From a virus, in IMG/VR virus record IMGVR_UViG_3300027836_000015, positions 1-50,372 of that record: a stretch of DNA of 50,372 nucleotides; one strand, written 5' to 3'. The translations under genes and the position numbers were made by a program. This document shows, piece by piece, positions 5,364 to 11,865 of this stretch; within the stretch, counting starts at the first letter, position 1; each line of letters starts with the position of its first letter. The notes under the pieces were generated by a model that made no database searches, was not told the DNA's origin, and was given only the letters and a program-made list of their open reading frames with translations.

Positions 5364-5801
5364 ATGAATTTGAAAAAAGTATTAGACGAAATTCTTTTAG
5401 AAGGTGGCGTAAGTTACAATCTAAACACTGGCAAAGCAAATCCTACTGACGGCTATATGGTTAGTATACTAGGTTTTGAAGAGCAATTCAGTATAGACAA
5501 AGTATCTAATCAAACCATTAAAGCCTTTATGCTTAAGAACATGGATAATCTATGGGGCGAAACAAGATACTTAGGCGGCTGGCTAAATAACGATACTGTT
5601 TACTTAGACGTATCTGTCCACCTACAAGATCTTGAACGCGCTATTTATACCGGCATTATTAACAATCAGCAATGTATATATGATTGTTCCGCTAAAACAG
5701 TTATATCAGTGCCTGCTCCACAAACCGCTGGTACTGATACACAAAAATCAGAGTACGCTAAACAAGCTGCTAGACAATTAGTAAGTAACCAATTAAATTA
5801 A
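5364..5801 (+). CDS. Hypothetical protein, 145 aa
   Basis: Begins 20 nt after the previous stop with an A-rich leader (TTTAAATATATAAAC). It opens with a helix (MNLKKVLDEILLEGG), then strands around GYMVSILGFEEQFSIDK, a central region (WGETRYLGGWLNNDTVYLDVSVHLQDLERA) and a polar linker (VPAPQTAGTDTQKSEYAKQ) leading to a short helix. The pattern N-G..Y-L-D-V-S resembles small phage proteins with a two-domain layout. No assignment is possible from sequence alone. Confidence 0.73.
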   Translation: MNLKKVLDEILLEGGVSYNLNTGKANPTDGYMVSILGFEEQFSIDKVSNQTIKAFMLKNMDNLWGETRYLGGWLNNDTVYLDVSVHLQDLERAIYTGIINNQQCIYDCSAKTVISVPAPQTAGTDTQKSEYAKQAARQLVSNQLN

Positions 5802-5807
5802 TTATAT

Positions 5808-6032
5808 ATGAATGTAAATCTAATCGAGAAATTAGAGGTTGACAGTAGCGCTATTTCAGAAGTGTCTTACTATCCAAACGTAGAAAGATTGTTTGTTCTA
5901 TTTAAGAACGGCAGAGAGTACGAGTACTTTAACGTACCTAGCCATGTAATGAATGGTTTACGTGAAGCACCATCTAAAGGTAAATTCCTTAACAAATACG
6001 TTTTAGCTTTCTATCGATTCAAGAAAGCGTAG
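5808..6032 (+). CDS. KTSC domain protein, 74 aa
   Basis: Residues 9-70 match the KTSC domain pattern: VDSSAISEVSYYP, then LFVLFKNGREYEYFNVP, then LREAPSKGKFLNKYVLAFYRF. The VDSSAI start, NG-x-x-Y-x-Y-x-V-P core and APSKGKFLN motif are typical. KTSC domains are found alone or fused to nucleic-acid enzymes such as lysyl-tRNA synthetase-like proteins and phage proteins, and may bind nucleic acid; function is not proven. It is the last gene before the structured RNA region; its stop overlaps the decamer at 6033. Confidence 0.85.
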   Translation: MNVNLIEKLEVDSSAISEVSYYPNVERLFVLFKNGREYEYFNVPSHVMNGLREAPSKGKFLNKYVLAFYRFKKA

Positions 6033-6344
6033 TGCTATACACGGTTGTCTCACATGAGTGGTATAGAGGCCGTGTTATAACCATTTGAGACGAACAACGC
6101 GCCTAAGCTAGCAGGTAACAAAGCGGGCAGGCATTAACCTGGGAGCAAATGGAATCGTGGGAAACAGCACGTAATGCTGAATGAAATGTTGATTATTTCG
6201 GGGTTACGTAAACATTGTCCAATCAGTGCTGGTTGGTTGTAATCGAAACGCAAATAAAGTAGTAACCGGCTTGCGGATCAACTAAGAACTAGCGCTGGGC
6301 CAGCAACCGACGGGTTAAGGGGGTTCGAATCCCCTTCTAGTTCC
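6033..6344 (+). ncRNA. Candidate structured RNA ending in a miniature cloverleaf
   Basis: This 310-nt gene-free stretch is more GC-rich than its neighbours and dense in complementary arms. GTTG and TCTCA (6044-6052) pair with TGAGA (6086-6090) and CAAC (6095-6098). ACGTAA pairs with TTACGT around a GAAAT/ATTTC hairpin. At the 3' end GAACTAG (6286-6292) pairs with CTAGTTC (6337-6343) and encloses hairpins GCTG-GGC-CAGC, AACC-GACG-GGTT and AAGGGG-GTTCGAAT-CCCCTT. The last is a near-perfect T-arm. The closed 58-nt unit is too short for a tRNA. I find no tmRNA tag frame and no group I intron core. Not matched to a known RNA class. Confidence 0.6.
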
Positions 6345-6357
6345 TAAATTAAACATT

Positions 6358-6570
6358 ATGAGTAGAACAATTAAAAAAGCAAAAAAAGTGGTAGCCAAGT
6401 CTTGCAGAAATAACGGCGGATGCCCAGTATGTGAAGGTAATCGTTTACATAAGCATAATAAAAAGATAGAAGCAATATTAAATGCAACAAAAGAATTGCG
6501 AAATAATGTATTTAAAGATTTATTAATTTATGGAAAAGCAACTTACAGTCTAAACACGATTAAAGAATGA
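6358..6570 (+). CDS. Small basic Cys/His protein, 70 aa
   Basis: A very basic N-terminus (RTIKKAKKVVAKSCR) precedes GGCPVCEGNRLHKHNKK, giving Cys16, Cys22, Cys25, His31 and His33 as possible zinc ligands. Proteins with a C..GG-C-P-x-C-x-x-N-R pattern occur in many phages, of unknown function; nucleic-acid binding is likely by charge. The C-terminus is helical and ends within promoter copy 7. It is not an HNH nuclease, since no Asn-His catalytic pair follows. The leader just follows the structured RNA. Confidence 0.68.
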   Translation: MSRTIKKAKKVVAKSCRNNGGCPVCEGNRLHKHNKKIEAILNATKELRNNVFKDLLIYGKATYSLNTIKE

Positions 6571-6585
6571 TAATATAAATGTAAC
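6543..6585 (+). promoter_or_regulatory. Phage early promoter copy 7
   Basis: TTACA (6543-6547), AAACACGAT, then TGATAATATAAATGTAAC (6568-6585), spacing 20 nt. It overlaps the last nine codons of the preceding gene. It leads the run 6601-8814. Confidence 0.8.
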
Positions 6586-6600
6586 AAAAACAAATTACCT

Positions 6601-6852
6601 ATGAGAGCAAAACAAGTTAAAGATTATATAGAGAATACTTTAGGGCAAACTGTAAGGCACAATTGCGATGCATTGGCAAAAGCTATAACAAAATCGAGTA
6701 AACAATTTAATCAAAATGAATTTGACATGATGTCTCTATTATTAGAAAACTCGCCAATAGGCAGTTATACACACAGTTATGGCTTTCATACCGCTTATGG
6801 TAGAGAGCTAATAAATACAATGCAAGATTACTATTATATATTTAATAATTAA
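6601..6852 (+). CDS. Hypothetical protein, 83 aa
   Basis: First gene behind promoter copy 7. The sequence is helical in its first half (RAKQVKDYIENTLGQTVRHNCDALAKAI) and aromatic in its second (GSYTHSYGFHTAYGRELINTMQDYYYIF). It could be a small DNA-mimic or helper protein, but there is no evidence beyond position. No recognised motif. Confidence 0.7.
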   Translation: MRAKQVKDYIENTLGQTVRHNCDALAKAITKSSKQFNQNEFDMMSLLLENSPIGSYTHSYGFHTAYGRELINTMQDYYYIFNN

Positions 6853-6862
6853 AACACTTACT

Positions 6863-7264
6863 ATGAAAACTACATTGACAGAACAATTAAAAGCCTTTGA
6901 AAACGGCATATTTTTAGAAAGTGACGGTAAAGAATCTTCATGCTATAATTTTTATGATTGGTTTTGTTCAGACAGAGCGCTAAAAGCGAAAGCGATTAAG
7001 CTATTTAACCAAACAAAACGATTCTTAAAGGCTAATCCGCAAATTGATCCTGAAACTCACTACGTGTTTTTTAAGAACAACTGTCCCGGCATAGGCCCAT
7101 TATATGACGATTTTAGAATATGTGATATTGAAACCGGTAATGTGCAGTATAATGTTATTCACAAATGCAGCCATACCAATAGAGCTGAAGTATGGGGTAG
7201 ATCTAATGATTTTAAAGAAGCATTAAAAACAGGCAAAAACTTTTCTGAACTATTAAAACAATAA
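6863..7264 (+). CDS. Hypothetical protein, 133 aa
   Basis: A compact alpha/beta protein. The N-terminal part carries YNFYDWFCSDRALKAKAIKL; the middle KANPQIDPETHYVFFKNNCPG resembles a recurrent phage motif in which a helix is followed by V-F-F-K-N-N-C-P. The rest alternates strands and turns (FRICDIETGNVQYNVIHKC). Proteins with this 'Y.FYDWFC...K..KN' layout are found in marine phages next to the family encoded by the following gene. No function is known to me. Confidence 0.72.
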   Translation: MKTTLTEQLKAFENGIFLESDGKESSCYNFYDWFCSDRALKAKAIKLFNQTKRFLKANPQIDPETHYVFFKNNCPGIGPLYDDFRICDIETGNVQYNVIHKCSHTNRAEVWGRSNDFKEALKTGKNFSELLKQ

Positions 7265-7266
7265 CA

Positions 7267-7848
7267 GTGAAACAATTAACAAACGATCAACTAATAGAGG
7301 TAAACAATAATCTAGACAATTATTTTGCATTGGCCACTGACAGAGACATTGACAATGGTATCGCATGGTATAAGCAGGCACATTATATTTGTAAGGATCT
7401 AGCTAAGCAATACAATACTACAACAGAAGTTGTTGCAAGTATTATTAGTGCATTGTCCCCGCGAAACAGATGGCCACAAAACATCAAAGATACCGTAACG
7501 GTGTTAGGTGCTATACACGAAAATCGCTCGCCTGATGATGTTAAAGTTTGCACGTTCCATAAAAATAAGCACAAAGCGTTCTTATTAGGTAAAAAACAAG
7601 CTAAAATAACTGATGATAGCTTAAAAACGTTTAACTTTGTAAAAAACATTGCTCACTTAGACGAAAGCAACGTTACAATTGACGTGTGGCATTTGCGCGC
7701 ATGCTTTGGTAAAACAATTAAAAGTTCTCCGGGTAGACGTGCATACGATCAAATTAGATTATTAACCATAGCCAAAGCAGAAGCTAAAGGCCTAAAAGGT
7801 TTTGAGTATCAAGCAATTATATGGAATTCAGTAAAAAACAATTTTTAA
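7267..7848 (+). CDS. Phage protein, possibly HhH-GPD glycosylase-like, 193 aa
   Basis: A GTG start, 2 nt after the previous stop, is the first start in frame. The protein begins with helices (WYKQAHYICKDLAKQYN), then VVASIISALSPRNRWPQN, KTFNFVKNI, and at residues 136-144 VTIDVWHLR. This order of 'ALSP..W..N', 'NF..NI' and 'V-T-I-D-x-W-H-x-R' is typical of a phage family seen in many marine phages. The V-[TD]-x-[HD]-x-x-R element resembles the catalytic segment of helix-hairpin-helix DNA glycosylases (Asp139 would be the candidate). That link is inference; the protein is otherwise of unknown function. The decamer (7509) is read as Ala-Ile-His. Confidence 0.68.
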   Translation: MKQLTNDQLIEVNNNLDNYFALATDRDIDNGIAWYKQAHYICKDLAKQYNTTTEVVASIISALSPRNRWPQNIKDTVTVLGAIHENRSPDDVKVCTFHKNKHKAFLLGKKQAKITDDSLKTFNFVKNIAHLDESNVTIDVWHLRACFGKTIKSSPGRRAYDQIRLLTIAKAEAKGLKGFEYQAIIWNSVKNNF

Positions 7849-7849
7849 T

Positions 7850-8047
7850 ATGATAGACAGAATAAAAACAGCAGCAAGAGAAAGAATAGAATCAAGCCTA
7901 TTTGTAGCAAATTTAGACGTTAAAAACACTGATTTGTATTGGAAACTTGATCCAGATCGCCAAGCACAATTAAATGAATTAGATAAATTCAATGCAGAAG
8001 TATACAGTTATATATTAAGTTTAATAGAAAAAGATAATAAATTATGA
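7850..8047 (+). CDS. Hypothetical helical protein, 65 aa
   Basis: Starts 1 nt after the preceding stop (TAATATG) and its stop overlaps the next start (TTATGA). The protein is helical throughout (IDRIKTAARERIESSLFVANL, then RQAQLNELDKFNAEVYSYILSLIEKDNKL), consistent with a short coiled coil. No further signature. Confidence 0.68.
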   Translation: MIDRIKTAARERIESSLFVANLDVKNTDLYWKLDPDRQAQLNELDKFNAEVYSYILSLIEKDNKL

Positions 8048-8259
8048 AACAAACAAAAGATTTTTTAGATCAAATAATGGAATACGAATCTGGTGAACTA
8101 AACGACAAAGGAATAATTGAAATGTATTCTGAAATGGTAAAAACTGGTGTTGCATGGAAATTGCAAGGATCTTACGGTCGTACTGCAGAGGCATTTATTT
8201 TTAACGAAGTGTTAGACGCAGAAGGTAACATATTAATAGACTTAGACCAATATGCCTGA
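8044..8259 (+). CDS. Hypothetical protein, 71 aa
   Basis: Overlaps the stop of the previous gene by 4 nt. It starts with a helix (TKDFLDQIMEYESGELNDKGIIEMYSEMVKTG), followed by AWKLQGSYGRTAEAFIFN. The 'DQIM-Y-E-x-GE-L......F..L...G..W.LQG.YGR.A..-I' order is a recurrent phage small-protein pattern of unknown role. It is translationally coupled on both sides. Confidence 0.75.
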   Translation: MKQTKDFLDQIMEYESGELNDKGIIEMYSEMVKTGVAWKLQGSYGRTAEAFIFNEVLDAEGNILIDLDQYA

Positions 8260-8578
8260 TATTTCTATGTGCTCTAATGCACTATGCCCATCGAAAGACT
8301 ATTGCCATAGGTTTACTGCTACCCCTAGTAAGTTCATGCAATCTTATGCGGATTTTTCTCCAGAAGAAGATGAAGTAAACTGTTCTCACTTTTGGCCTAA
8401 TTCTAAAGATTCCACTAAATGTAAATTAGGAGGAGTTAAACGCGACGGAAAAATATGTAATTTAGATTATTGCACTTATCCTAAATGTGTTAAAGAAGAT
8501 TACTGTAAGTACTGCCACCAAACAGACGGTGTTCATAAAATGGGTTGTGAAACACGAAAAATAACTATTTTATTATGA
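8252..8578 (+). CDS. Cysteine-rich zinc-binding-type protein, 108 aa
   Basis: Thirteen cysteines in 108 residues, arranged as CSNALCPSKDYC near the N-terminus (a known phage Cys motif), NCSHFWP in the middle, then CKLGG...CNLDYCTYPKCVKEDYCKYC and a final C. This predicts two or three zinc-binding knuckles. The protein is likely a small structural zinc protein that binds nucleic acid or protein; there is no catalytic motif. It overlaps its neighbours at both ends (8252/8259 and 8575/8578), so it belongs to one tightly coupled run. Confidence 0.75.
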   Translation: MPDISMCSNALCPSKDYCHRFTATPSKFMQSYADFSPEEDEVNCSHFWPNSKDSTKCKLGGVKRDGKICNLDYCTYPKCVKEDYCKYCHQTDGVHKMGCETRKITILL

Positions 8579-8814
8579 AAGAATATAAAACAATAAATCA
8601 AAACAAAGTTGAAATAGAAATTGGTTATAAAGAAGAACTTTCAGCTAAACTACACAAAGGAGAAGTAGTTGATGAATCATATCCTAAAGAATTTATACAA
8701 GAAACACTTGAAGAATTTGTTGAATGGATTGATATGAATTATTTTTCATACGATAAACTTAAAAAGGACACTTTACTAAAAAGACTGTTAGATATATATA
8801 TAGAAAACAAATAA
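8575..8814 (+). CDS. Hypothetical acidic protein, 79 aa
   Basis: Overlaps the previous stop by 4 nt. The sequence is acidic and mostly helical (ETLEEFVEWIDMNYFSYDKL, LLKRLLDIYIENK), preceded by a strand pair. It is the last gene before promoter copy 8. Function unknown. Confidence 0.7.
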   Translation: MKEYKTINQNKVEIEIGYKEELSAKLHKGEVVDESYPKEFIQETLEEFVEWIDMNYFSYDKLKKDTLLKRLLDIYIENK

Positions 8815-8817
8815 GTC

Positions 8818-8860
8818 TTACAACATTAACACGATAGCCTTGTGATAATATAAACGTATA
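8818..8860 (+). promoter_or_regulatory. Phage early promoter copy 8
   Basis: TTACA (8818-8822), AACACGAT, then TGATAATATAAACGTATA (8843-8860), spacing 20 nt. The end of the box is slightly divergent. It precedes an unusually long leader (about 98 nt) that contains the start-codon hairpin at 8918-8966. Confidence 0.75.
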
Positions 8861-8917
8861 ATAACGTAGTTTGAAAAATCCGAAGGAAAAAACAATCAGC
8901 AGAGTGTTGCCTTAGAA

Positions 8918-8966
8918 GTGTGACGTTAGGTCCTTAATATAATAAAATAGCAAGCTAATGTCATAC
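8918..8966 (+). promoter_or_regulatory. Hairpin sequestering the start codon at 8958
   Basis: GTGTGACGTTAG (8918-8929) pairs at all 12 positions, two as G-T, with CTAATGTCATAC (8955-8966). The right arm contains the ATG (8958-8960) of the next gene, so folding would hide the start codon. The left arm matches 11 of 12 bases, and the right arm 10 of 12, of the hairpin at 851-897. Differences between the copies keep pairing. This fits a translational operator or a DNA operator; binding partner unknown. Confidence 0.65.
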
Positions 8967-9581
8967 AGAGAACGTAACCTAGAATATTTAAACAAAAGAC
9001 GAGTGATATACCGACGAGCGCCGATTAATGATAAACCAACCGCTGAATTTGAATGGGGTAACTTCTACGAAGACGGTACAACAGAATGTTATGAGCTATT
9101 CAGAAGCAAAGCTAAAATACCAACATATAAGGCATTGAAATGGCATTTGTATGTTATATGGTATCTTAATCAAAACATGGATCAGAATGAGTTTGAAACG
9201 ACTGCGCGGCATATATGTAACAAAGATAATGGTTTTGTAACATTCAATGTCAGTGAGCAATTATTACAGAACATGATGTACGATGTATCTTTGCAAGATC
9301 TTGAATCCCCTCCTCATAATAAATCTAGGAAGATTATATTTAAGGACAATAGCGGTTTAAGTCTTACTGAGAAGTTATCTATAGTGGGGCAAATGATTGG
9401 TAAAACTAAGAAAGTTACTGAGTCAGATATTTACGATGCCATGCTATACACAAATGATCTTGGTAAAAAAATAACTATTAAAGCCCTTGCAGAACACTTT
9501 GATTGTACAACAAGAACAATACATCGCAACATGGGTAATGAACTAAAAAAAGAAAAAGAAATCCTAAACCAAAATTTATGA
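8958..9581 (+). CDS. Putative replication or regulatory protein with C-terminal HTH, 207 aa
   Basis: The N-terminal two-thirds is unfamiliar, with a basic start (YRERNLEYLNKRRVIYRR) and helical segments. Residues near 170-195 (KITIKALAEHFDCTTRTIHR) form a helix-turn-helix of the kind found in regulators and replication initiators. The start codon lies in the 8918-8966 hairpin, so the gene may be autoregulated at translation. A second copy of that hairpin at 851-897 would then be a second target. The decamer (9442) lies in the gene. It sits before the sigma factor and recombination block. A regulator or initiator role is inferred. Confidence 0.68.
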   Translation: MSYRERNLEYLNKRRVIYRRAPINDKPTAEFEWGNFYEDGTTECYELFRSKAKIPTYKALKWHLYVIWYLNQNMDQNEFETTARHICNKDNGFVTFNVSEQLLQNMMYDVSLQDLESPPHNKSRKIIFKDNSGLSLTEKLSIVGQMIGKTKKVTESDIYDAMLYTNDLGKKITIKALAEHFDCTTRTIHRNMGNELKKEKEILNQNL

Positions 9582-9763
9582 CATTAAATGAAAAGTTTGA
9601 CCTAGCAACTGATGGCTGGATAGTAGCTGATAGATGTGAAAAAATAGCAGATGAATTTGCTATTGGATTTAACGATTGGGTAAATGTAAATGCTTACAAA
9701 TTTCCAACAGAAATAACTACAAAAGAACTATTAGAAATATATAAAAAAGAAATAAGATTATGA
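9578..9763 (+). CDS. Short paralogue A of the KELLEIYKKE family, 61 aa
   Basis: Small phage protein whose C-terminal half is FAIGFNDWVNV then EITTKELLEIYKKEIRL. The same motif ends the paralogue at 10144-10410. FAIGF-x-x-W and ELLEIYKKE endings are common in Bacteroidota phages, role unknown. It overlaps the previous stop by 4 nt and the next start by 4 nt. At DNA level its last 36 coding bases before the end of the motif match the paralogue exactly. Confidence 0.72.
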   Translation: MTLNEKFDLATDGWIVADRCEKIADEFAIGFNDWVNVNAYKFPTEITTKELLEIYKKEIRL

Positions 9764-10122
9764 TTTCATTTAAATACTCAACAAGATTAGTTATTATTCT
9801 AAAAAATATAGTCATTAAAATTCCTATAAATAGAAGAGGTTATTTACAGGGACTTAATGAAAAATATATTTGGGATAAATATAAAGATATTACATCATTA
9901 GCAGAATTGAAATGGATGTATTTAGGTATAGTATGTCAAAAAAGATATGACACAGAATTATTAACAATTCCTAATATAGTTATAAGACGTATTAAATCAA
10001 GAGTTTCTGAGTTTGATTTTAGTGACTGTGATTTACATAACTCTGCAAACTGGGGAATGGAAGGTAAAAAATATATTCTACTTGACTATGGTATTAACAA
10101 AGACATTGCAAGTTTATATTGA
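9760..10122 (+). CDS. Mini kinase-fold-like phage protein, 120 aa
   Basis: Starts within the previous stop. The C-terminus reads CDLHNSANWGMEGKKYILL then DYGIN. Asp91-x-His93...Asn97 followed by Asp109-Tyr-Gly is reminiscent of the catalytic loop and DFG element of protein-kinase-fold proteins. Similar 'D-H-x-x-NWG....lvDYG' endings are seen in phage proteins. At 120 residues it lacks a complete kinase N-lobe, since there is no clear glycine loop or invariant Lys/Glu pair. A catalytically reduced relative or an unrelated fold are both possible. Position beside the two paralogues gives no further clue. Confidence 0.55.
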   Translation: MISFKYSTRLVIILKNIVIKIPINRRGYLQGLNEKYIWDKYKDITSLAELKWMYLGIVCQKRYDTELLTIPNIVIRRIKSRVSEFDFSDCDLHNSANWGMEGKKYILLDYGINKDIASLY

Positions 10123-10143
10123 AATAATTTAAAAACAAATAAT

Positions 10144-10410
10144 ATGACAGCAGTAAAATGGTTAGAAAAAAAACTTGTTGAAAGTGGAATTAATTTTCTT
10201 TCAGAAGAAGTTGAGTTTATTGAACAAGCAAAAGAAATGGAGGAACAACAACAAGATGATTTTGCTATTGGATTTGCAGAGTGGAGTTCATTTTATAGAG
10301 AAAAAAATAGAAACCATAAACTGGATATGTTACATTCAAAAAGTAAGTATGATGAAAGTTATACTACAAAAGAACTATTAGAAATATATAAAAAAGAACA
10401 AAAACTATGA
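10144..10410 (+). CDS. Longer paralogue B of the KELLEIYKKE family, 88 aa
   Basis: Longer relative of 9578-9763. It has an extra N-terminal helix (AVKWLEKKLVESGINFLSEE) and a coiled stretch (EQAKEMEEQQQDDF), then FAIGFAEWSSFYREKN and YTTKELLEIYKKEQKL. It shares exact DNA repeats with its paralogue (10261-10275 with 9656-9670; 10363-10398 with 9716-9751). That implies recent duplication or conversion across the intervening gene. Stop overlaps the sigma factor start (ATGA). Function unknown; small helical partners of host proteins are one possibility. Confidence 0.75.
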   Translation: MTAVKWLEKKLVESGINFLSEEVEFIEQAKEMEEQQQDDFAIGFAEWSSFYREKNRNHKLDMLHSKSKYDESYTTKELLEIYKKEQKL

Positions 10411-11189
10411 AAAGTTACAATTTACCCAATTACATAAGGTACAAAGAAGACGTTAAAGAATCAAATAAAGATAGTGTATCAAACGACTTTCGTTCATATT
10501 CTAGAGATAAGCTAATTGTTAAATTCCTACCATTAGTAGAGAATATTGCTAGAAAGTTTTCCACTACTACACAAGCATGTGGCGTTTTAGATATTACAGA
10601 TCTTACACAATACGGTTCCATAGGCCTTGTTCAAGCAATTGATAAAATAGAGTGGGATACAATTAAAGACAGTGATAATCAAGAATCAACATTAAAATCA
10701 TTCCTATCTAAAAGAATTAAAGGCGCTATTAGACGAGCAATAGACATTAATAGGGGTAGTATACGTATTCCAGAGTATAAGTTAACTGAGATGCGCAAAG
10801 ATCCTGATAATACTAAAATGGTTGAAATGTTCTTTAATAGCGTATTTCAAAGTTTAGATGTAGATTTTGATAGTTCCGATACTAACTTCATGGATACAAC
10901 AACTTTTGATGCTCGGCCTGTTTTTGAGGATACTACTAAAGAGTATAACATAGATATTATGAATGCTTATTTATTAAGTTTGTTTCAAAAATATTTAACA
11001 GTCACAGAAGCCGATGTGTTAAGATTAAGCTACGGATTAGATTGTGGTAAACATTCCGCAAATGAAATAGCAGACTATCTAGGTCTTGAAGGGGCAAGCT
11101 CTTACGTTAGGATTTCAGAAATAAAAAAGCAAGCAATACAAACATTGATCAATAATGTAGATCCCTCTCAAGTCTTTGATTACCTATAA
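10407..11189 (+). CDS. Phage RNA polymerase sigma factor, sigma-70 type
   Basis: The 260-residue protein has sigma region 2 at about residues 35-115 (LPLVENIARKF, then DLTQYGSIGLVQAIDKIEWD, then RIKGAIRRAI). The DLTQ-x-G-x-x-GL-x-x-A pattern is the region 2.2 core. A C-terminal region 4 at about 195-250 holds a helix-turn-helix (YGLDCGKHSANEIADYLGLEG, then RISEIKKQAIQTLI). It would redirect host core RNA polymerase to phage promoters. The nine identical-spacing promoters, none on the minus strand, are candidate targets, though they also precede the gene itself, so host sigma might use them first. It overlaps the previous gene by 4 nt. Confidence 0.88.
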   Translation: MKSYNLPNYIRYKEDVKESNKDSVSNDFRSYSRDKLIVKFLPLVENIARKFSTTTQACGVLDITDLTQYGSIGLVQAIDKIEWDTIKDSDNQESTLKSFLSKRIKGAIRRAIDINRGSIRIPEYKLTEMRKDPDNTKMVEMFFNSVFQSLDVDFDSSDTNFMDTTTFDARPVFEDTTKEYNIDIMNAYLLSLFQKYLTVTEADVLRLSYGLDCGKHSANEIADYLGLEGASSYVRISEIKKQAIQTLINNVDPSQVFDYL

Positions 11190-11205
11190 GTTAAACTTAA
11201 AATTA

Positions 11206-11256
11206 GTCAACTAAAAAGAGCTAAATAGTTGACAAAACACGTAATTATATTAATAT
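11206..11256 (+). promoter_or_regulatory. Candidate operator and sigma-70-like promoter
   Basis: GTCAACTA (11206-11213) and TAGTTGAC (11226-11233) form a perfect 8-bp inverted repeat with a 12-nt spacer. The right arm overlaps TTGACA (11229-11234). A TAATAT box follows 16 nt later (11251-11256). This is unlike the nine phage promoters. It lies in front of the ERF-exonuclease-SSB block, and a repressor bound to the palindrome would cover the -35 box. Inference from layout. Confidence 0.5.
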
Positions 11257-11285
11257 AGAAACTAGAAACAATTAAATCAAATTAT

Positions 11286-11864
11286 ATGGCAAAAACAGAA
11301 GAAAATGTACAAGAAACTCTAGAGAGAGATTTCACGCTTACCGAAAAGTTAGCAATAATACAAACTGAGTTTAAATCTAAAAAGTCTAGATTCAATTCAT
11401 TTGGTAAATATAACTTTAGATCTGCTGAAGATATACTCGAAGCTACTAAACCGTTTTTATTACGTTTTGGCGTGTCAGTAACGGTTACAGAGCAATTAGT
11501 TGAATCAAATCAATTATTCCCTATACTAAAGTCTACAGCAACAATTTCCGATGGCGATGGTGCTATACACGCGGTAGCAATCGTTGGGATTGATCTTGAT
11601 CAAAAAGGAATGCAAATGCCACAGAAGTTTGGATCAGCATCAAGTTATGGTAAAAAGTATGCATTAGGTAATCTATTCTTAATAGATGATACTCAAGACG
11701 CGGATCATGGTAAAGCAGAGCCCGTTGCTAAAGCTCAATTAACACCAAACGACGCAGCCTTTGATAAAGCAATGCAATTTGTAGTAAACGGCGGTAAGCT
11801 TGATACAATTAAAGCTAAGTATGAATTATCTCCAGAAGCTGAAGTAATACTAGCTAAACTCTAA
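11286..11864 (+). CDS. erf: ERF-family single-strand annealing protein
   Basis: The 192-residue protein matches the ERF superfamily of phage recombinases. The N-terminus has TEFKSKKSRFNSFGKYNFRS, the usual 'K...N.FGKY.YRSAEDI' element, and the centre has KFGSASSYGKKYALGNLF then LIDDTQDAD, the 'G-S-A-x-[ST]-Y-x-x-[KR]-Y-A-L...DD' signature. ERF proteins form rings that anneal complementary single strands, used for recombination-dependent replication and genome circularisation. The decamer (11561) is read as Ala-Ile-His. Next gene starts 1 nt after the stop; exonuclease and SSB follow, forming a classic recombination module. Confidence 0.88.
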   Translation: MAKTEENVQETLERDFTLTEKLAIIQTEFKSKKSRFNSFGKYNFRSAEDILEATKPFLLRFGVSVTVTEQLVESNQLFPILKSTATISDGDGAIHAVAIVGIDLDQKGMQMPQKFGSASSYGKKYALGNLFLIDDTQDADHGKAEPVAKAQLTPNDAAFDKAMQFVVNGGKLDTIKAKYELSPEAEVILAKL

Positions 11865-11865
11865 T

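Noticed and set aside
6033-6344. tmRNA or group I intron as explanation of the structured stretch
   Set aside because: No 5' partner for the 3' acceptor at the far end, no tag-peptide frame with the expected ending, and no recognisable intron core or split tRNA exon.
6358-6570. HNH nuclease in the Cys/His protein
   Set aside because: No HH/HN catalytic pair and spacing; only possible zinc ligands in a basic peptide.
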